A stretch of 64,000 bases of DNA, taken from CAZOWM01 sp964583615 (GTDB taxonomy: Bacteria; Spirochaetota; B62-G9; DRHN01). Position 1 is the first letter of the stretch. Every line of letters begins with the position of its first letter. The notes beneath the pieces are model-generated. The model was not told the DNA's origin. It did no database searches and worked only from the letters and a program-made list of their open reading frames with translations. A program made the translations under genes and the position numbers. Shown here in pieces: positions 35,891 to 45,890 of this stretch. Where the stretch lies: contig CAZOWM010000003.1 of NCBI GenBank assembly GCA_964583615.1, positions 43,472 to 107,471 of the forward strand, written 5' to 3'.

Positions 35891-36895
35891 ATGAAGCGGT
35901 ATATCATCAAGCGCATACTCCTGCTTGTCCCTGTTCTCCTGGGAGTATCAATACTCTCATTCTCCCTCATTCATCTTGCGCCCGGTGACCCGGCCCGAAC
36001 CATTGCAGGAGAGCACGCTTCTCCTGAGATTCTCCAGGTCATTCAGGAAAAGTACGGGCTCGACAAACCGTTTGTCACCCAGTACTGGATCTGGCTTCGC
36101 CAGGTTCTGAAAGGAGACTTCGGCCGCTCTATCGTTACCAACGAGCGCATCACGAAGGAAATACTCGATCGGTTCCCTGCTACGGTTGAGCTCACCTTTT
36201 TTTCGATGTTCATCGCAATCGCAGTGGGCGCGGTTGCGGGAATTGTGTCCGCATCCAAGCAGTATTCGGCATTAGACTACGCTACCATGGGAGTGGCGCT
36301 CTTCGGCGTGTCTATGCCGGTGTTCTGGCTCGGTGTCATGCTCATGATGGTGTTCGGAGTCTTTCTCAGATGGCTCCCGATCAGCGGCCGTATCAATACC
36401 CTGATTTCCTTCCGGCGCATCACCGGTCTGTACCTTCTCGACAGCATCATCGGCTTGAACTGGCCGGCTTTTTCAAGCGCTGTTCGCTATCTTATACTGC
36501 CCTCCGTTGCCCTGGGCACCATTCCCATGGCCACCATCGCGCGCGTGACCCGCTCGAGCATGCTCGAGGTGCTGCGCCAGGATTTCATAAGGACGGAGCG
36601 TGCGAAGGGGTTGTCCGAGCGAATGGTCATTTACAAACATGCGGCACGAAACGCCCTTCTTCCGGTTATAACCGTAATCGGCCTCAATTTCGGAATCCTT
36701 CTTGCCGGGGCGATACTCACAGAAACCATATTTTCCTGGCCGGGGATCGGCCGTTACGTGGTGAAGGCGGTACAGATGAGGGACTACCCGGCAGTTCAGG
36801 GGTGTGTGCTCTTCTTTGCGTTCATGTTCGTTATCGTGAATCTGATCACGGATCTCCTGTACGCCTATATCGACCCGCGTATCAAGTACGAGTAA
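35891..36895 (+). CDS. dppB: Peptide ABC transporter permease, DppB type
   Basis: 334-residue inner-membrane permease with the typical N-terminus YIIKRILLLVPVLLGVSILSF, HLAPGDPARTIAGEHAS, the EAA loop LRQDFIRTERAKGLSERMVIY and the terminal DLLYAYIDPRIKYE. I chose the ATG at 35891; earlier in-frame codons add a non-family extension. It is 115 nt after the binding-protein gene and 23 nt before dppC. Confidence 0.95.
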   Translation: MKRYIIKRILLLVPVLLGVSILSFSLIHLAPGDPARTIAGEHASPEILQVIQEKYGLDKPFVTQYWIWLRQVLKGDFGRSIVTNERITKEILDRFPATVELTFFSMFIAIAVGAVAGIVSASKQYSALDYATMGVALFGVSMPVFWLGVMLMMVFGVFLRWLPISGRINTLISFRRITGLYLLDSIIGLNWPAFSSAVRYLILPSVALGTIPMATIARVTRSSMLEVLRQDFIRTERAKGLSERMVIYKHAARNALLPVITVIGLNFGILLAGAILTETIFSWPGIGRYVVKAVQMRDYPAVQGCVLFFAFMFVIVNLITDLLYAYIDPRIKYE

Positions 36896-36918
36896 AAAGG
36901 CAGGTGTGAAAAAAGCCT

Positions 36919-37872
36919 ATGAGCCCATGGTTTGAGAAAAAAAACTCCTTCCCTGACCTTTTCGGAAGAAAAGGGACTGCGGAGGAACTGGCGGAACACG
37001 TGCACACACGCGGCGGTGCCGGTATGTTTCGGCGGTTTCAGAAAAACAAGTCAGCCATGTTCGGGCTTTCCATAATCGTCGTGCTCGTCCTGTGTGCGAT
37101 CTTTGCCGACCTGATCGCGCCCAACCACCCCACACCCTCCCCTCCGGATCTCCAAAACGCGCTGAAACCGGGATTCTGGAGCGACGAGTCGGTTCCCGGC
37201 GTTCCGCTGGGAACCGATGCACTCGGCCGCTGCGTGCTCAGCCGTATCATCTACGGCACGAGGATAAGCCTGAGTGCCGGATTCGTGGCGGTCGGGATCT
37301 CACTCATCCTGGGAATCGCCATGGGTGTAACCTCAGGATTCTTCGGCGGATGGGTCGATTCTGTGCTCATGCGGCTTGTGGATATCATGTTCGCTTTCCC
37401 CGCGCTCCTTCTTGCGATCGTCATCGTCGCAGTCATAGGGCAGGGGCTCGACAAGGCCATGATCGCAATCGGAATCGTGTACACACCGCAGATGGCGCGG
37501 ATCATCAGAAGCTCTGTTCTTTACATCAGGGAAATGGAATACATAGAGGTGCAGAGGGCAATCGGTTCAAGTAACCTGCGGGTCATCTTCAGACACGTCA
37601 TCCCCAACAGCGTTGCTCCGGTGATCGTGTACGGAACCCTGATGCTCGCGACTGCAATTCTTGAATGTGCGGCGCTGGGATTTCTCGGGCTTGGTGCGCA
37701 GCCGCCGACACCTGAATGGGGTGCGATGCTTTCAAAAAGCTACTCCTACATTGTGAGCGGGGCGTGGTGGGCTGCAACCTTCCCGGGGCTCGCGATCCTT
37801 TTTTCCGTTCTTGGACTCAACCTTCTTGGAGACGGTTTGAGAGATATTCTCGATCCGCGGTTGAAAACATAG
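36919..37872 (+). CDS. dppC: Peptide ABC transporter permease, DppC type
   Basis: 317 residues. DppC-type marks are the cytoplasmic N-terminus, FQKNKSAMFGLSIIVVLVL, GTDALGRCVLSRIIYGTRIS and the EAA loop YIEVQRAIGSSNLRVIFRHV, ending LGDGLRDILDPRLKT. It pairs with DppB to form the channel. The dppD start follows 8 nt after its stop. Confidence 0.95.
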   Translation: MSPWFEKKNSFPDLFGRKGTAEELAEHVHTRGGAGMFRRFQKNKSAMFGLSIIVVLVLCAIFADLIAPNHPTPSPPDLQNALKPGFWSDESVPGVPLGTDALGRCVLSRIIYGTRISLSAGFVAVGISLILGIAMGVTSGFFGGWVDSVLMRLVDIMFAFPALLLAIVIVAVIGQGLDKAMIAIGIVYTPQMARIIRSSVLYIREMEYIEVQRAIGSSNLRVIFRHVIPNSVAPVIVYGTLMLATAILECAALGFLGLGAQPPTPEWGAMLSKSYSYIVSGAWWAATFPGLAILFSVLGLNLLGDGLRDILDPRLKT

Positions 37873-37880
37873 GAAAGGCG

Positions 37881-38843
37881 ATGAAACCACTTCTCGAAGT
37901 CACAGATCTCGAAACGAAGTTTTTCACCCATGAAGGGACCGTGAATGCGGTAAACGGAGTGAGCTTCACGATCAATGAAGAGGAGACGCTCGGGCTCGTC
38001 GGCGAATCGGGGTGCGGAAAAAGCGTCACCGCCCTCTCTATTATGCGGCTCGTTCCTGATCCTCCGGGAAAGATTGTGGGTGGAAAAATCACACTCCAGG
38101 GGAAAAACCTCTTTAACCTCAGCGAGAAGGAAATGCGGAGCATCAGGGGGAAAAAAATCTCCATGATCTTCCAGGAGCCGATGACGTCGCTTGATCCCGT
38201 TTTCACCATCGGCCACGAAATAATGGAGTCAATCCGGCTTCATCAGAGGTTGAACAGGGAGGATTCCCGAATGCGTGCGAAGGAATCCCTCAGCCTTGTG
38301 GGAATGCCGGACGCGGAAAAAAAGCTGAAAAATTATCCCCACGAGCTCTCCGGCGGAATGCGGCAGCGAGCGATGATCGCGATGGCGCTGGCATGCCACC
38401 CCGAGCTTCTTATTGCGGACGAGCCGACAACTGCGCTCGACGTGACGATTCAGGCACAGATCCTGCGCCTCATCGACGATCTTCAGGACAAACTCGGGAG
38501 CGCCGTGCTTCTCATTACCCATGATCTCGGAGTGGTTGCAGAAGTGTGCGACAGTGTTGCAGTCATGTATGCGGGGTACGTGGTGGAAAAAACGGACGTC
38601 AACACACTCTTCAGCACACCGCTTCATCCGTATTCAAAGGGGCTGATCCGTTCCATTCCAAGGCTCGATGCAAACGCAGACCGCCTCGACACCATAAAAG
38701 GGCTTGTACCGAACCTATTGCACATACCCACGGGCTGCCCTTTTCATCCGCGCTGCAATGAGTGCTTTGAAATCTGCCCAAAAGAAATCCCTGTGCTGAA
38801 GGAGGTTCACCCCGGCCACACGGTCAGGTGCCATCTTTACTGA
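37881..38843 (+). CDS. dppD: Peptide ABC transporter ATP-binding protein, DppD type
   Basis: 320 residues: Walker A GLVGESGCGKSVTALSIM, signature ELSGGMRQRAMIAMAL, Walker B LLIADEPTTALDVTIQAQ and the C-terminal oligopeptide/dipeptide cysteine motif GCPFHPRCNECFEIC, which in relatives can bind an iron-sulfur cluster. The ATG at 37881 is preceded by GGAAAGG. A longer in-frame reading overlaps dppC and is not supported. Confidence 0.95.
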   Translation: MKPLLEVTDLETKFFTHEGTVNAVNGVSFTINEEETLGLVGESGCGKSVTALSIMRLVPDPPGKIVGGKITLQGKNLFNLSEKEMRSIRGKKISMIFQEPMTSLDPVFTIGHEIMESIRLHQRLNREDSRMRAKESLSLVGMPDAEKKLKNYPHELSGGMRQRAMIAMALACHPELLIADEPTTALDVTIQAQILRLIDDLQDKLGSAVLLITHDLGVVAEVCDSVAVMYAGYVVEKTDVNTLFSTPLHPYSKGLIRSIPRLDANADRLDTIKGLVPNLLHIPTGCPFHPRCNECFEICPKEIPVLKEVHPGHTVRCHLY

Positions 38844-38854
38844 GGAGTACACGG

Positions 38855-39817
38855 GTGGAAAAAACGATTGAAGTGAAACACCTGAGAAAATGGTTTACGA
38901 CCCGAAGCTCACGAATCAGTGCACGAGAGTCAGTGCGTGCAGTCGACGACGTAAGCTTTTCCATCTACACACGCGAGGTCCTCGGGCTCGTCGGCGAGTC
39001 GGGGTGCGGAAAAACGACCTGCGGAAAAGTAATCCTGAAAATCATGGACCCGACAGACGGACAGATATTCTTTCACGGACAGGAGATAACGCATCTCCCG
39101 AGAAAGGAAATGAACAGGTTCAGAAACCGTATGATGATCATCTATCAGGATCCTTACGGATCGCTCGATCCACGGATGACCATAAAGAACGCGATCGCCG
39201 AGCCCATGGAGGTGCACAGGACCGTCTCGAGAAAGGAAAAAGAAGAAAAAGTTGTTGAGATTATGGAAAAAGTCGGCCTTACGCCTGATCAGAGAAACAG
39301 ATATCCCCACGAATTCAGCGGAGGTCAGAGACAGCGCATCGGCATTGCCCGCGCACTCGCAACAAATCCGGATTTTATCATTGCGGACGAAGCGGTGTCC
39401 GCCCTTGATGTGTCCATACAGGCGCAGATCATCAACCTCCTTCAGGATCTTCAGCAGGAGTTCGGCATCACGCTCCTGTTCATTTCCCATGATCTGAGCG
39501 TGGTAAAGCATATTAGCGACAGGGTTGCCGTCATGTACCTCGGGAAGATCGTTGAAATTGCATTGAAAACCGACCTCTTTGAGCATCCCAAACATCCGTA
39601 CACGCAGGCTTTGCTCTCCGCCATCCCTGTTCCGGACCCGAAGCTCAGAAAAAAGGGGAAAATTCTTATGGGAGATGTTCCCAGCCCCATCAACCCGCCC
39701 CCGGGCTGCAGGTTCCATCCGCGCTGTCCCCACCGAATGGAGATCTGCGACAAGAAGCAGCCTCCTTTGAAAGACCTCGGAAACAGACACAGTGCGGCCT
39801 GTTACCTGTATGAGTAA
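38855..39817 (+). CDS. dppF: Peptide ABC transporter ATP-binding protein, DppF type
   Basis: About 320 residues: Walker A GLVGESGCGKTTCGKVIL, signature EFSGGQRQRIGIARALA, Walker B FIIADEAVSALDVSIQAQ, and the C-terminal GCRFHPRCPHRMEICDKK cysteine motif. I chose the GTG at 38855 because GAGGAG lies 7 nt upstream; an earlier GTG inside dppD lacks this. It is the last gene of the operon. No clear intrinsic terminator follows in the 31-nt convergent gap. Confidence 0.95.
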   Translation: MEKTIEVKHLRKWFTTRSSRISARESVRAVDDVSFSIYTREVLGLVGESGCGKTTCGKVILKIMDPTDGQIFFHGQEITHLPRKEMNRFRNRMMIIYQDPYGSLDPRMTIKNAIAEPMEVHRTVSRKEKEEKVVEIMEKVGLTPDQRNRYPHEFSGGQRQRIGIARALATNPDFIIADEAVSALDVSIQAQIINLLQDLQQEFGITLLFISHDLSVVKHISDRVAVMYLGKIVEIALKTDLFEHPKHPYTQALLSAIPVPDPKLRKKGKILMGDVPSPINPPPGCRFHPRCPHRMEICDKKQPPLKDLGNRHSAACYLYE

Positions 39818-39848
39818 ATACTTTAAAAAATACTGTACATGCTGGTTT

Positions 39849-41039
39849 TTAACGCGCGGCTCCGCGATGAGAAAGACTTTTCAGCACCACGAGGATCATG
39901 ACACCGATAGCAAGTGAAAGCGCAGAGCCAAAAAAGGGAAGCTTCCATGTGGAAGCAACATCGTGGAGATACCCTGAAAGGGGCACCCCGCATACCTGAC
40001 CCATACCGTGAATCAGCGTTGCAGCTCCGAAAACCGTGCCCATCTCACGTTCCGTGACCTCGTCACTGATCAGAGAGGCGGTCACCGTTATTAGTCCAAA
40101 AAACACAAATCCGAAAAGGAAGGTGGAAAGATAGAACACCCACGCCATATTCCATGGAATGATAACGATAACCGCGCCCGTTAAAATAGACGTTGCGCTC
40201 ATCGCAACAACGATTTTATCTATTTTGTCTGAAAACCACCCCCAAAACAATCCGGAGTACAGTGAATTGAATCCGAACAGTGACCACATGATTCCGGCGG
40301 TTTTTTCGGAAAATCCGATCTCCGCAATCGCATAGACTCCGAAATAGGTCACGTAAATGATATAGGAAAACCCGAGAATAAAGTAGTACAAGACCGTAAG
40401 GAAAAGCTTTTTGCGGGAAGCGAATACCCATGATATAGATTTCTTCTTTGTTTTTGCTTTTTGCCGGCTGATTTTCTTTTTTCCGTTTTTCATGAGCCGA
40501 AAGGTCACAATAAGCACAACAGTGTTGATGAGAGCCAGTACAAACCAGCTCACGCGGTATCCCAGACCGGGTGACACTGTAAGCAGCGGCGGAACGATGT
40601 ACCCGCTGAGGACGATCCCCGCACCTGCACCTCCCATTACAATCCCGAAAGCGCTTCCTTTCTTCGAAACGGATTGATTGACAATTGCAATGAGGGGGAT
40701 GTAGCTCCCTGCCGCACCGGCACCGAGCCCCAGAGTCGCGGCGAGAAGAACAGGATAGCTCGAAAAATACCCCAGACAAAAGAGCGATGCAGACACGAGC
40801 GCAATCGAATACTTCAGTGTCCTCTCTTCCCCTATCGCTTCCGAAATTCTTCCGCTCATGAAGGAATTGACCAGGTAACCCGCCACGATGCCCGTGCCGA
40901 GAAAACCCATCATGGTTGCGGACAGACCGAGGGCTTTCATCATATCAGGAAGAATGAGCGTAAAGACGAATCTGCCGAAAGCCATGGTTGTGAATTGAAC
41001 AAGCCATCCGGCAAAAATCAGAGGGAGGTTTTTTCTCAT
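39849..41039 (-). CDS. MFS transporter, YbfB/YjiJ-like
   Basis: About 396 residues, twelve helices. The segments AGWLVQFTTMAFGRFVFTLIL and GLGAGAAGSYIPLIAIVNQSV resemble the YbfB/YjiJ-type MFS_4 family, with the central basic loop KKKISRQKAKTKKK. It is the last gene behind the ABC importer, 20 nt after the permease, so a related substrate is plausible. The ATG at 41039 is preferred; an upstream in-frame extension overlaps the permease gene. The substrate is unknown. Confidence 0.87.
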   Translation of the reverse strand: MRKNLPLIFAGWLVQFTTMAFGRFVFTLILPDMMKALGLSATMMGFLGTGIVAGYLVNSFMSGRISEAIGEERTLKYSIALVSASLFCLGYFSSYPVLLAATLGLGAGAAGSYIPLIAIVNQSVSKKGSAFGIVMGGAGAGIVLSGYIVPPLLTVSPGLGYRVSWFVLALINTVVLIVTFRLMKNGKKKISRQKAKTKKKSISWVFASRKKLFLTVLYYFILGFSYIIYVTYFGVYAIAEIGFSEKTAGIMWSLFGFNSLYSGLFWGWFSDKIDKIVVAMSATSILTGAVIVIIPWNMAWVFYLSTFLFGFVFFGLITVTASLISDEVTEREMGTVFGAATLIHGMGQVCGVPLSGYLHDVASTWKLPFFGSALSLAIGVMILVVLKSLSHRGAAR

Positions 41040-41059
41040 AGGGAAAGATATCGTTCGAG

Positions 41060-42751
41060 CTATACGACCTTTATACCCTTTATCTTGAAGATTGCGAGAA
41101 AGAGAACGTGCACCACAACAACAATCGCCACCACAATCGTTGACATCGCACATGCGCTTTCTATGTATCCGTCATCGATGAGATGTATAATGGTAATCGA
41201 GGCAAGCTGCGTTTTCGGAGACACAAGGAATATGACCGCGCTGATCGTGACCATGCTCCTTTCGAAAAAGAACAGAATATTGTTCCAGAAACTGACTCTG
41301 CTCAACGGGAAGATCACCTGAAAGAACGATTTCGGGAGATCCGCCCCGAGAGATGTCGAGGCTTCGTCAATCGATTTGTCGATATTCTTCATGTTTGTCA
41401 TTGTGGAAAGCATACCAAGGGTGAAGTTTGCCACAATAATGTTGAGAATCACGATGGAAGCCTTGTAATAGAGCCAGTTCACACGAACGAACGCAAGGAT
41501 GTAACCGAGCCCGAGAACGAGCCCCGGTATTGCGGCTGGAAGAACGGTAATGAGATAGAGCAGCTGGTTCCCTTTCGGTTTTCTTTTCTCTACGATGTAC
41601 CCTGCAAAAAGCGTGAGCCATGCGCCGAAGAAGGCGACAATTAAGGAAATCCATAAACTGGTCCACACCACAGATATGGAACGCCCCCTGTGTGAAAAAT
41701 TATAATGCCGCGTACTGAATGCGGTGAGCCATCTGAGGATCTGTTTTGATTGTCCGGCGCGTCCCCCCCATACATCAACGATGGATGTCCACAGTATTGC
41801 CCAGAAAATAATGATAATGGCACCGACAATGACGATTGAAACTGCGGAAAAAATCAGCTTTTTTGACCTGCTCGACGGCCTGATAAACGGCCGTGCGGCA
41901 CCGCTTATCAGTGAGTAGTTCCTCTTTGTGAAATAGTTGTTGAGGACGAATGCAAGCACTGCAGGCACGAGAAGGATGACGCTTATCGTCGCACCCAGAT
42001 CGAAACGCTGCATTCCTTCGACCTGCGTGTATATCTCCGTTGCGAGCACGTTGTAATCCCCCCCGATAACGATGGGGTTTCCGAAATCGGTGATGGTCAG
42101 ATTAAACGCGAGTGCGGCGGCAGAAAAAATTCCGTACCGCGCGGATGGTATGGTCACCTTCCAGAATACCTTGAGCGCTCCTGCGCCGAGAGACTCGGCC
42201 GCTTCATTCAGGCGTGCATCAACCGCGGAAAGAGTGGTAATCAGTATGAGGAGCGCATAGGGAAAGCAATAAAAAAGTTCTGATATGATGATACCGGTCG
42301 GACCATATATATCCCACTTCCCCCCAAGCCAGTTCGTCACAAGCCCGTTTCTTCCGAAAAGAGAGATCAGTGCGAGCGCCTGCACAACCGAAGGTGCCAT
42401 AAGGGGAAGCGAGGACACCGCCTTGTAAAACGATTTCCCCCGAATCGTGGTCCTGGTCATTGCGTAGGCCATGAAAAACGCCATGATCGTGGTTATAAAA
42501 GTTGTCACTCCTGCAACGTACAAACTGTTGTAAAGAGACCTTCTGATCCGGGCTTTCCCGAAGTACTCTATGTAGTTCTGGAATGTAAACCCTCCCTCTG
42601 TCACAAAGCTCGATTTCAGTATCTGCGCGAGAGGCAAAATGAGGAAAATCGCAAAAAAAATTGCAAATATACCTACAATGATATACGCCACAGCCTGGTC
42701 AGGGAGAACCGTTTTTACGGGTTTTATCACAATTGCTTGATTTTCTTCCAT
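41060..42751 (-). CDS. ABC transporter permease, fused double type (Fe3+ or 2-aminoethylphosphonate family)
   Basis: 563 residues with two tandem permease domains and two EAA loops (EAAESLGAGALKVFWKVTIP and DEASTSLGADLPKSFFQVIF). This FbpB/PhnU-type duplicated permease is usual for ferric iron, 2-aminoethylphosphonate and some thiamine importers. It follows the ATPase gene by 14 nt. The sequence alone does not separate iron from phosphonate transport. Confidence 0.9.
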   Translation of the reverse strand: MEENQAIVIKPVKTVLPDQAVAYIIVGIFAIFFAIFLILPLAQILKSSFVTEGGFTFQNYIEYFGKARIRRSLYNSLYVAGVTTFITTIMAFFMAYAMTRTTIRGKSFYKAVSSLPLMAPSVVQALALISLFGRNGLVTNWLGGKWDIYGPTGIIISELFYCFPYALLILITTLSAVDARLNEAAESLGAGALKVFWKVTIPSARYGIFSAAALAFNLTITDFGNPIVIGGDYNVLATEIYTQVEGMQRFDLGATISVILLVPAVLAFVLNNYFTKRNYSLISGAARPFIRPSSRSKKLIFSAVSIVIVGAIIIIFWAILWTSIVDVWGGRAGQSKQILRWLTAFSTRHYNFSHRGRSISVVWTSLWISLIVAFFGAWLTLFAGYIVEKRKPKGNQLLYLITVLPAAIPGLVLGLGYILAFVRVNWLYYKASIVILNIIVANFTLGMLSTMTNMKNIDKSIDEASTSLGADLPKSFFQVIFPLSRVSFWNNILFFFERSMVTISAVIFLVSPKTQLASITIIHLIDDGYIESACAMSTIVVAIVVVVHVLFLAIFKIKGIKVV

Positions 42752-42765
42752 TTCGGATATCTCCC

Positions 42766-43854
42766 TTAAGAAAAAATCAGAAAATCTTCCGGTGGAAAGT
42801 ACAATTGTACCGTTTCTCCAGTTTTGAACATCGCTTTCTCAAAATCCTTCTCGGTGATGTCAACAATCACATACTCATTGAACATGCTGATAATAGAGCG
42901 CACAATGACACCGAGGAAGGTCACGACATCAATGACTCCTTCCTTGACATTGGTCTTTTTCAGGCCAGAGGGAATTTTGGCCAAATTCTTGTAGAGGTGT
43001 ATTTTCTCCGGTCGTATGGAGATCGATACCGCTTTCCGTTGTTGTGCTGAAAAATCGCGCGTATCCCGGGAAAGTGCAAACTGGAGCCCCGTACTTTTAT
43101 CCAGAAACATGTCCGCCTCGAGCTCCCCTTCGAAGAAGTTCGATGTTCCCACAAAATCCGCAACGAATTTCGAATTTGGATTCTTGTAAATTTCTATCGG
43201 TTTATCCACCTGTTCTATATACCCATGATTCATGACGATCACCCTATCGGATATGGATAGGGCCTCTTCCTGGTCATGGGTCACATACACCATGGTGATC
43301 CCCAGATCCGTCTGCACGCGCTTTATCTCCGCCCTCAGGTTTACCCGTATCTTGGCATCGAGCGCGGACAGCGGCTCATCAAGAAGGAGTATCTGGGGAA
43401 AAGTGGCCAGAGATCGTATCAGCGCGACCCTCTGCTGCTGCCCGCCTGAAAGCTCTGGAGGGTATTTAAACTTCTGGTCTTCAAGGCCAACGAGATGAAG
43501 AAGCTCGTCAACCCGCCGGGACATCTGTGACTTCTCGACCTTTCTCATCTTTAACCCGAACCCGACATTTTCCTTAACCGTCATATGGGGAAACAGGGCG
43601 TACGATTGAAACACAATCCCAAAGTTTCTCCTCTGAGGGATGATGTCATTGATTACATCTCCATCGTAGATAATTTTTCCGCTTGTGGGAATTTCAAACC
43701 CCGCAATCATTCTCAATGTCGTGGTCTTGCCGCATCCCGACGGGCCCAGGAAACAGACGAATTCCCCCTCCATTATCTCGATGCTCATGTCGCGAACCGC
43801 AACAATCTTTTCAAATTTCTTCGTGAGCTTTTCAAGAATGAGATCCTTCCCCAT
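42766..43854 (-). CDS. ABC transporter ATP-binding protein (FbpC/PotA/PhnT-like)
   Basis: 362 residues. Walker A FLGPSGCGKTTTLRMIAGFE, Q-loop GIVFQSYALFPHMTV, signature LSGGQQQRVALIRSLA and Walker B ILLLDEPLSALDAKIR are intact, followed by a C-terminal TOBE-type domain. It energises the adjoining permease. It lies between the binding-protein gene (72 nt upstream) and the permease gene. Confidence 0.94.
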   Translation of the reverse strand: MGKDLILEKLTKKFEKIVAVRDMSIEIMEGEFVCFLGPSGCGKTTTLRMIAGFEIPTSGKIIYDGDVINDIIPQRRNFGIVFQSYALFPHMTVKENVGFGLKMRKVEKSQMSRRVDELLHLVGLEDQKFKYPPELSGGQQQRVALIRSLATFPQILLLDEPLSALDAKIRVNLRAEIKRVQTDLGITMVYVTHDQEEALSISDRVIVMNHGYIEQVDKPIEIYKNPNSKFVADFVGTSNFFEGELEADMFLDKSTGLQFALSRDTRDFSAQQRKAVSISIRPEKIHLYKNLAKIPSGLKKTNVKEGVIDVVTFLGVIVRSIISMFNEYVIVDITEKDFEKAMFKTGETVQLYFPPEDFLIFS

Positions 43855-43926
43855 GAAAACCTCCGGGCATATGAAAGTTATTGCAGGCGCAGGACGCTCT
43901 CACCCTGCGCCGCATTTTTCAACCAA

Positions 43927-44976
43927 TTATCTGAGAAACAGGTCCTGCCAGTTGATGAGAATATCACCTCTGTTCGCCGCCTGCCACTCAAAGTCCATGG
44001 GAATGAGCTTGACATCTTCCAGACTGGGAAGATCGGGTCGCACTGGGGGTATCCCAGGTTTGGTAACTCCCACCTTCCACTTCGCGTACAGCCTCATGGC
44101 ATCGTCGGAAATCGCCCAGTCAAGAAACTTTTTCGCATTGTTTGGATGCTTCGCCCCTTTCATGAGCGCATTTGCCTCCAGCTCATAGGCGCTTCCCTCT
44201 GCGGGAAGCACCATTTCAACAGGCTTCCCCTCCTTTTTGAGGTTTGCAATAACGAATGCAAAAGACGCACCGATTACATACTCTCCCGCCGCAGCATACT
44301 TTGCAGGCCGCGAGCCGCTCTTGATGTACTGACCCATGTTCTTGTCGAGCTCCCCGAGAAATTTCCACCCCTCGTTTTCCGCAATCGTCTTGTTCTTGTA
44401 GTCGGGGTCCCAGGTTTCGAGGACTCCTGCAACCATTAAAAATCCCGTGCCCGAGCTTGCGGGGTTCGGCATGATAAGGTGCCCCTTGTACACCGGGTTG
44501 GTCAGGTCCTGCCAGGAAGTGGGCATGGGCAGGTTGTACTCATTTAATTTCTCCGTGTTCACACAGAACGCCGCAAGATAGAGGTCAATGGCGTACCAGT
44601 AATCATTCGGGTCCTTGAACCGGGCCGGTATCTTGTCTCCGTCTGCAGGTACATAGGGTTCGAAAAACCCCCTGTCAGTAAAATCCATCAGATAAGTGAC
44701 CGCCCACCCATACACCACGTCTGCCTGCGGATTCGCTTTTTCAGCGAGAAGCTTCGCACCGACGACCCCGGTTGAGAAACGGGTCCAGCTGATGTCCAGT
44801 CCTGTCGCGACCTCTGCCGCACTGATGTACTCTTCCGTCTCATCCGTTTCCAAAGAGGTGTACAGTATGAGCTCATCACCCTCATCGACCGCCGGCTCTT
44901 TTGCTTTTTCCCCTTCGGCAAAAAGCAAAAGAGGTACACACACCATCAACGCAACAAACAGAAAAACCTTTTTCAT
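43927..44976 (-). CDS. ABC transporter substrate-binding protein (family 1, Fe3+/2-AEP type)
   Basis: 349 residues with a signal peptide (KVFLFVALMVCVPLLLFA) cut near residue 20. Features are LILYTSLETDETEEYISA, STGVVGAKLLAEKANPQADV and NPASSGTGFLMVAGVL, a pattern shared by FbpA-like iron and PhnS-like aminophosphonate binding proteins. Iron-ligand tyrosines of the FbpA C-lobe are not obvious, so phosphonate or another anion is a fair alternative. It is the first gene of the four-gene minus-strand unit, with its own promoter and a GGAGGAG ribosome-binding site. Confidence 0.9.
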   Translation of the reverse strand: MKKVFLFVALMVCVPLLLFAEGEKAKEPAVDEGDELILYTSLETDETEEYISAAEVATGLDISWTRFSTGVVGAKLLAEKANPQADVVYGWAVTYLMDFTDRGFFEPYVPADGDKIPARFKDPNDYWYAIDLYLAAFCVNTEKLNEYNLPMPTSWQDLTNPVYKGHLIMPNPASSGTGFLMVAGVLETWDPDYKNKTIAENEGWKFLGELDKNMGQYIKSGSRPAKYAAAGEYVIGASFAFVIANLKKEGKPVEMVLPAEGSAYELEANALMKGAKHPNNAKKFLDWAISDDAMRLYAKWKVGVTKPGIPPVRPDLPSLEDVKLIPMDFEWQAANRGDILINWQDLFLR

Positions 44977-45031
44977 CTTTCTCCTCCTTAGTCTGATATA
45001 TAGATGTCATACATAATAACTTATATTAATT

Positions 45032-45059
45032 ATTTTACCTCCTTTTTTCTTAGTGTAAA
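45032..45059 (-). promoter_or_regulatory. Promoter for the Fe3+/2-AEP-type ABC importer operon
   Basis: On the minus strand TTTACA (45059-45054) and TAAAAT (45037-45032) are spaced 16 nt, each 5 of 6 to consensus, about 55 nt upstream of the binding-protein start. The rest of the 227-nt gap is AT-rich and shared with the divergent DUF47 gene. Confidence 0.5.
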
Positions 45060-45203
45060 AATTCATTTTGTATTTGTTACTTTTATGTTAATTTGATCGT
45101 ACTACGAAGCGGTGCGTTTGTGCAATATTTTATTTGTATAAACCTTGTATTTTATGAGAATATTTTTGTAAGACAGCACAATACACAGTGAGAGGATTAT
45201 ATC

Positions 45204-45857
45204 ATGGGTTTTTTTATCCATAAAAAAGAAAAACATATCGTCGAACTGATCAAACGTCACGTTGACACTGTAGTGGAAACCGTGTACACGGTGACTGAAG
45301 CATTGGGGCTGCTTCTTGAAGGGAAGAAAGATGAATCCGTAGAATATACGAAAAAGGTTCACAAAAAGGAGCACGAAGCTGACATCATACAGCGGGAGAT
45401 CGATATGGAAATGTTTGGAGGCGCATTCATGCCCTCGATACGGGAAAATCTCTTCATTACGGTCGACATCGTAGACAAAGTAGCGAACAGAGCGGAGAAG
45501 CTCGGTGATTTCATCACCCTCATCAGCCCCGATGTGCCGGCGGAGATAGTGAAAGATGTAAGAAAAATGGGCGAACTGACGTGTAAATGCGCAGAAAAGA
45601 TGCGAGATGCAGTATACAGTCTCTTTGACAGCATGGAGGCGGTCCACGAGGATACCATTGAGATCGAGCGCTACGAGACAAGGATCGACAAAGTTGCGTG
45701 GAAAATTCTTGACACCATATTTAAAAAACTTGATATCGAAAAATTTTCTCACCGAATGATGCTGAGGGAGATGATCATCCACCTGAGTTCCATCAGTAAC
45801 AAGATAGAAGACGCGTCCGACAGGATCGACATTATCGCGCTGCGGCTGAAATCGTGA
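45204..45857 (+). CDS. DUF47 (PhoU-like) phosphate transport regulator
   Basis: 217-residue all-helical PhoU-like protein, with KKEKHIVELIKRHVDTVVET, VHKKEHEADIIQREIDMEMFGG and SNKIEDASDRIDIIALRLKS. The two E/DxxxD-type metal-binding repeats are visible. DUF47 genes characteristically precede PiT phosphate transporters and are thought to regulate them. The stop overlaps a GTG in the next frame; the likely PiT ATG is 34 nt downstream. The regulator is intact while its transporter is frameshifted. Confidence 0.94.
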   Translation: MGFFIHKKEKHIVELIKRHVDTVVETVYTVTEALGLLLEGKKDESVEYTKKVHKKEHEADIIQREIDMEMFGGAFMPSIRENLFITVDIVDKVANRAEKLGDFITLISPDVPAEIVKDVRKMGELTCKCAEKMRDAVYSLFDSMEAVHEDTIEIERYETRIDKVAWKILDTIFKKLDIEKFSHRMMLREMIIHLSSISNKIEDASDRIDIIALRLKS

Positions 45858-45890
45858 GGGTATATACCTCTCATACAGGCAAGGAATTCT

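Noticed and set aside
41183..41644. Plus-strand frame opposite the ABC permease gene
   Set aside because: It is antisense to conserved permease EAA-loop coding sequence with no supporting signals.
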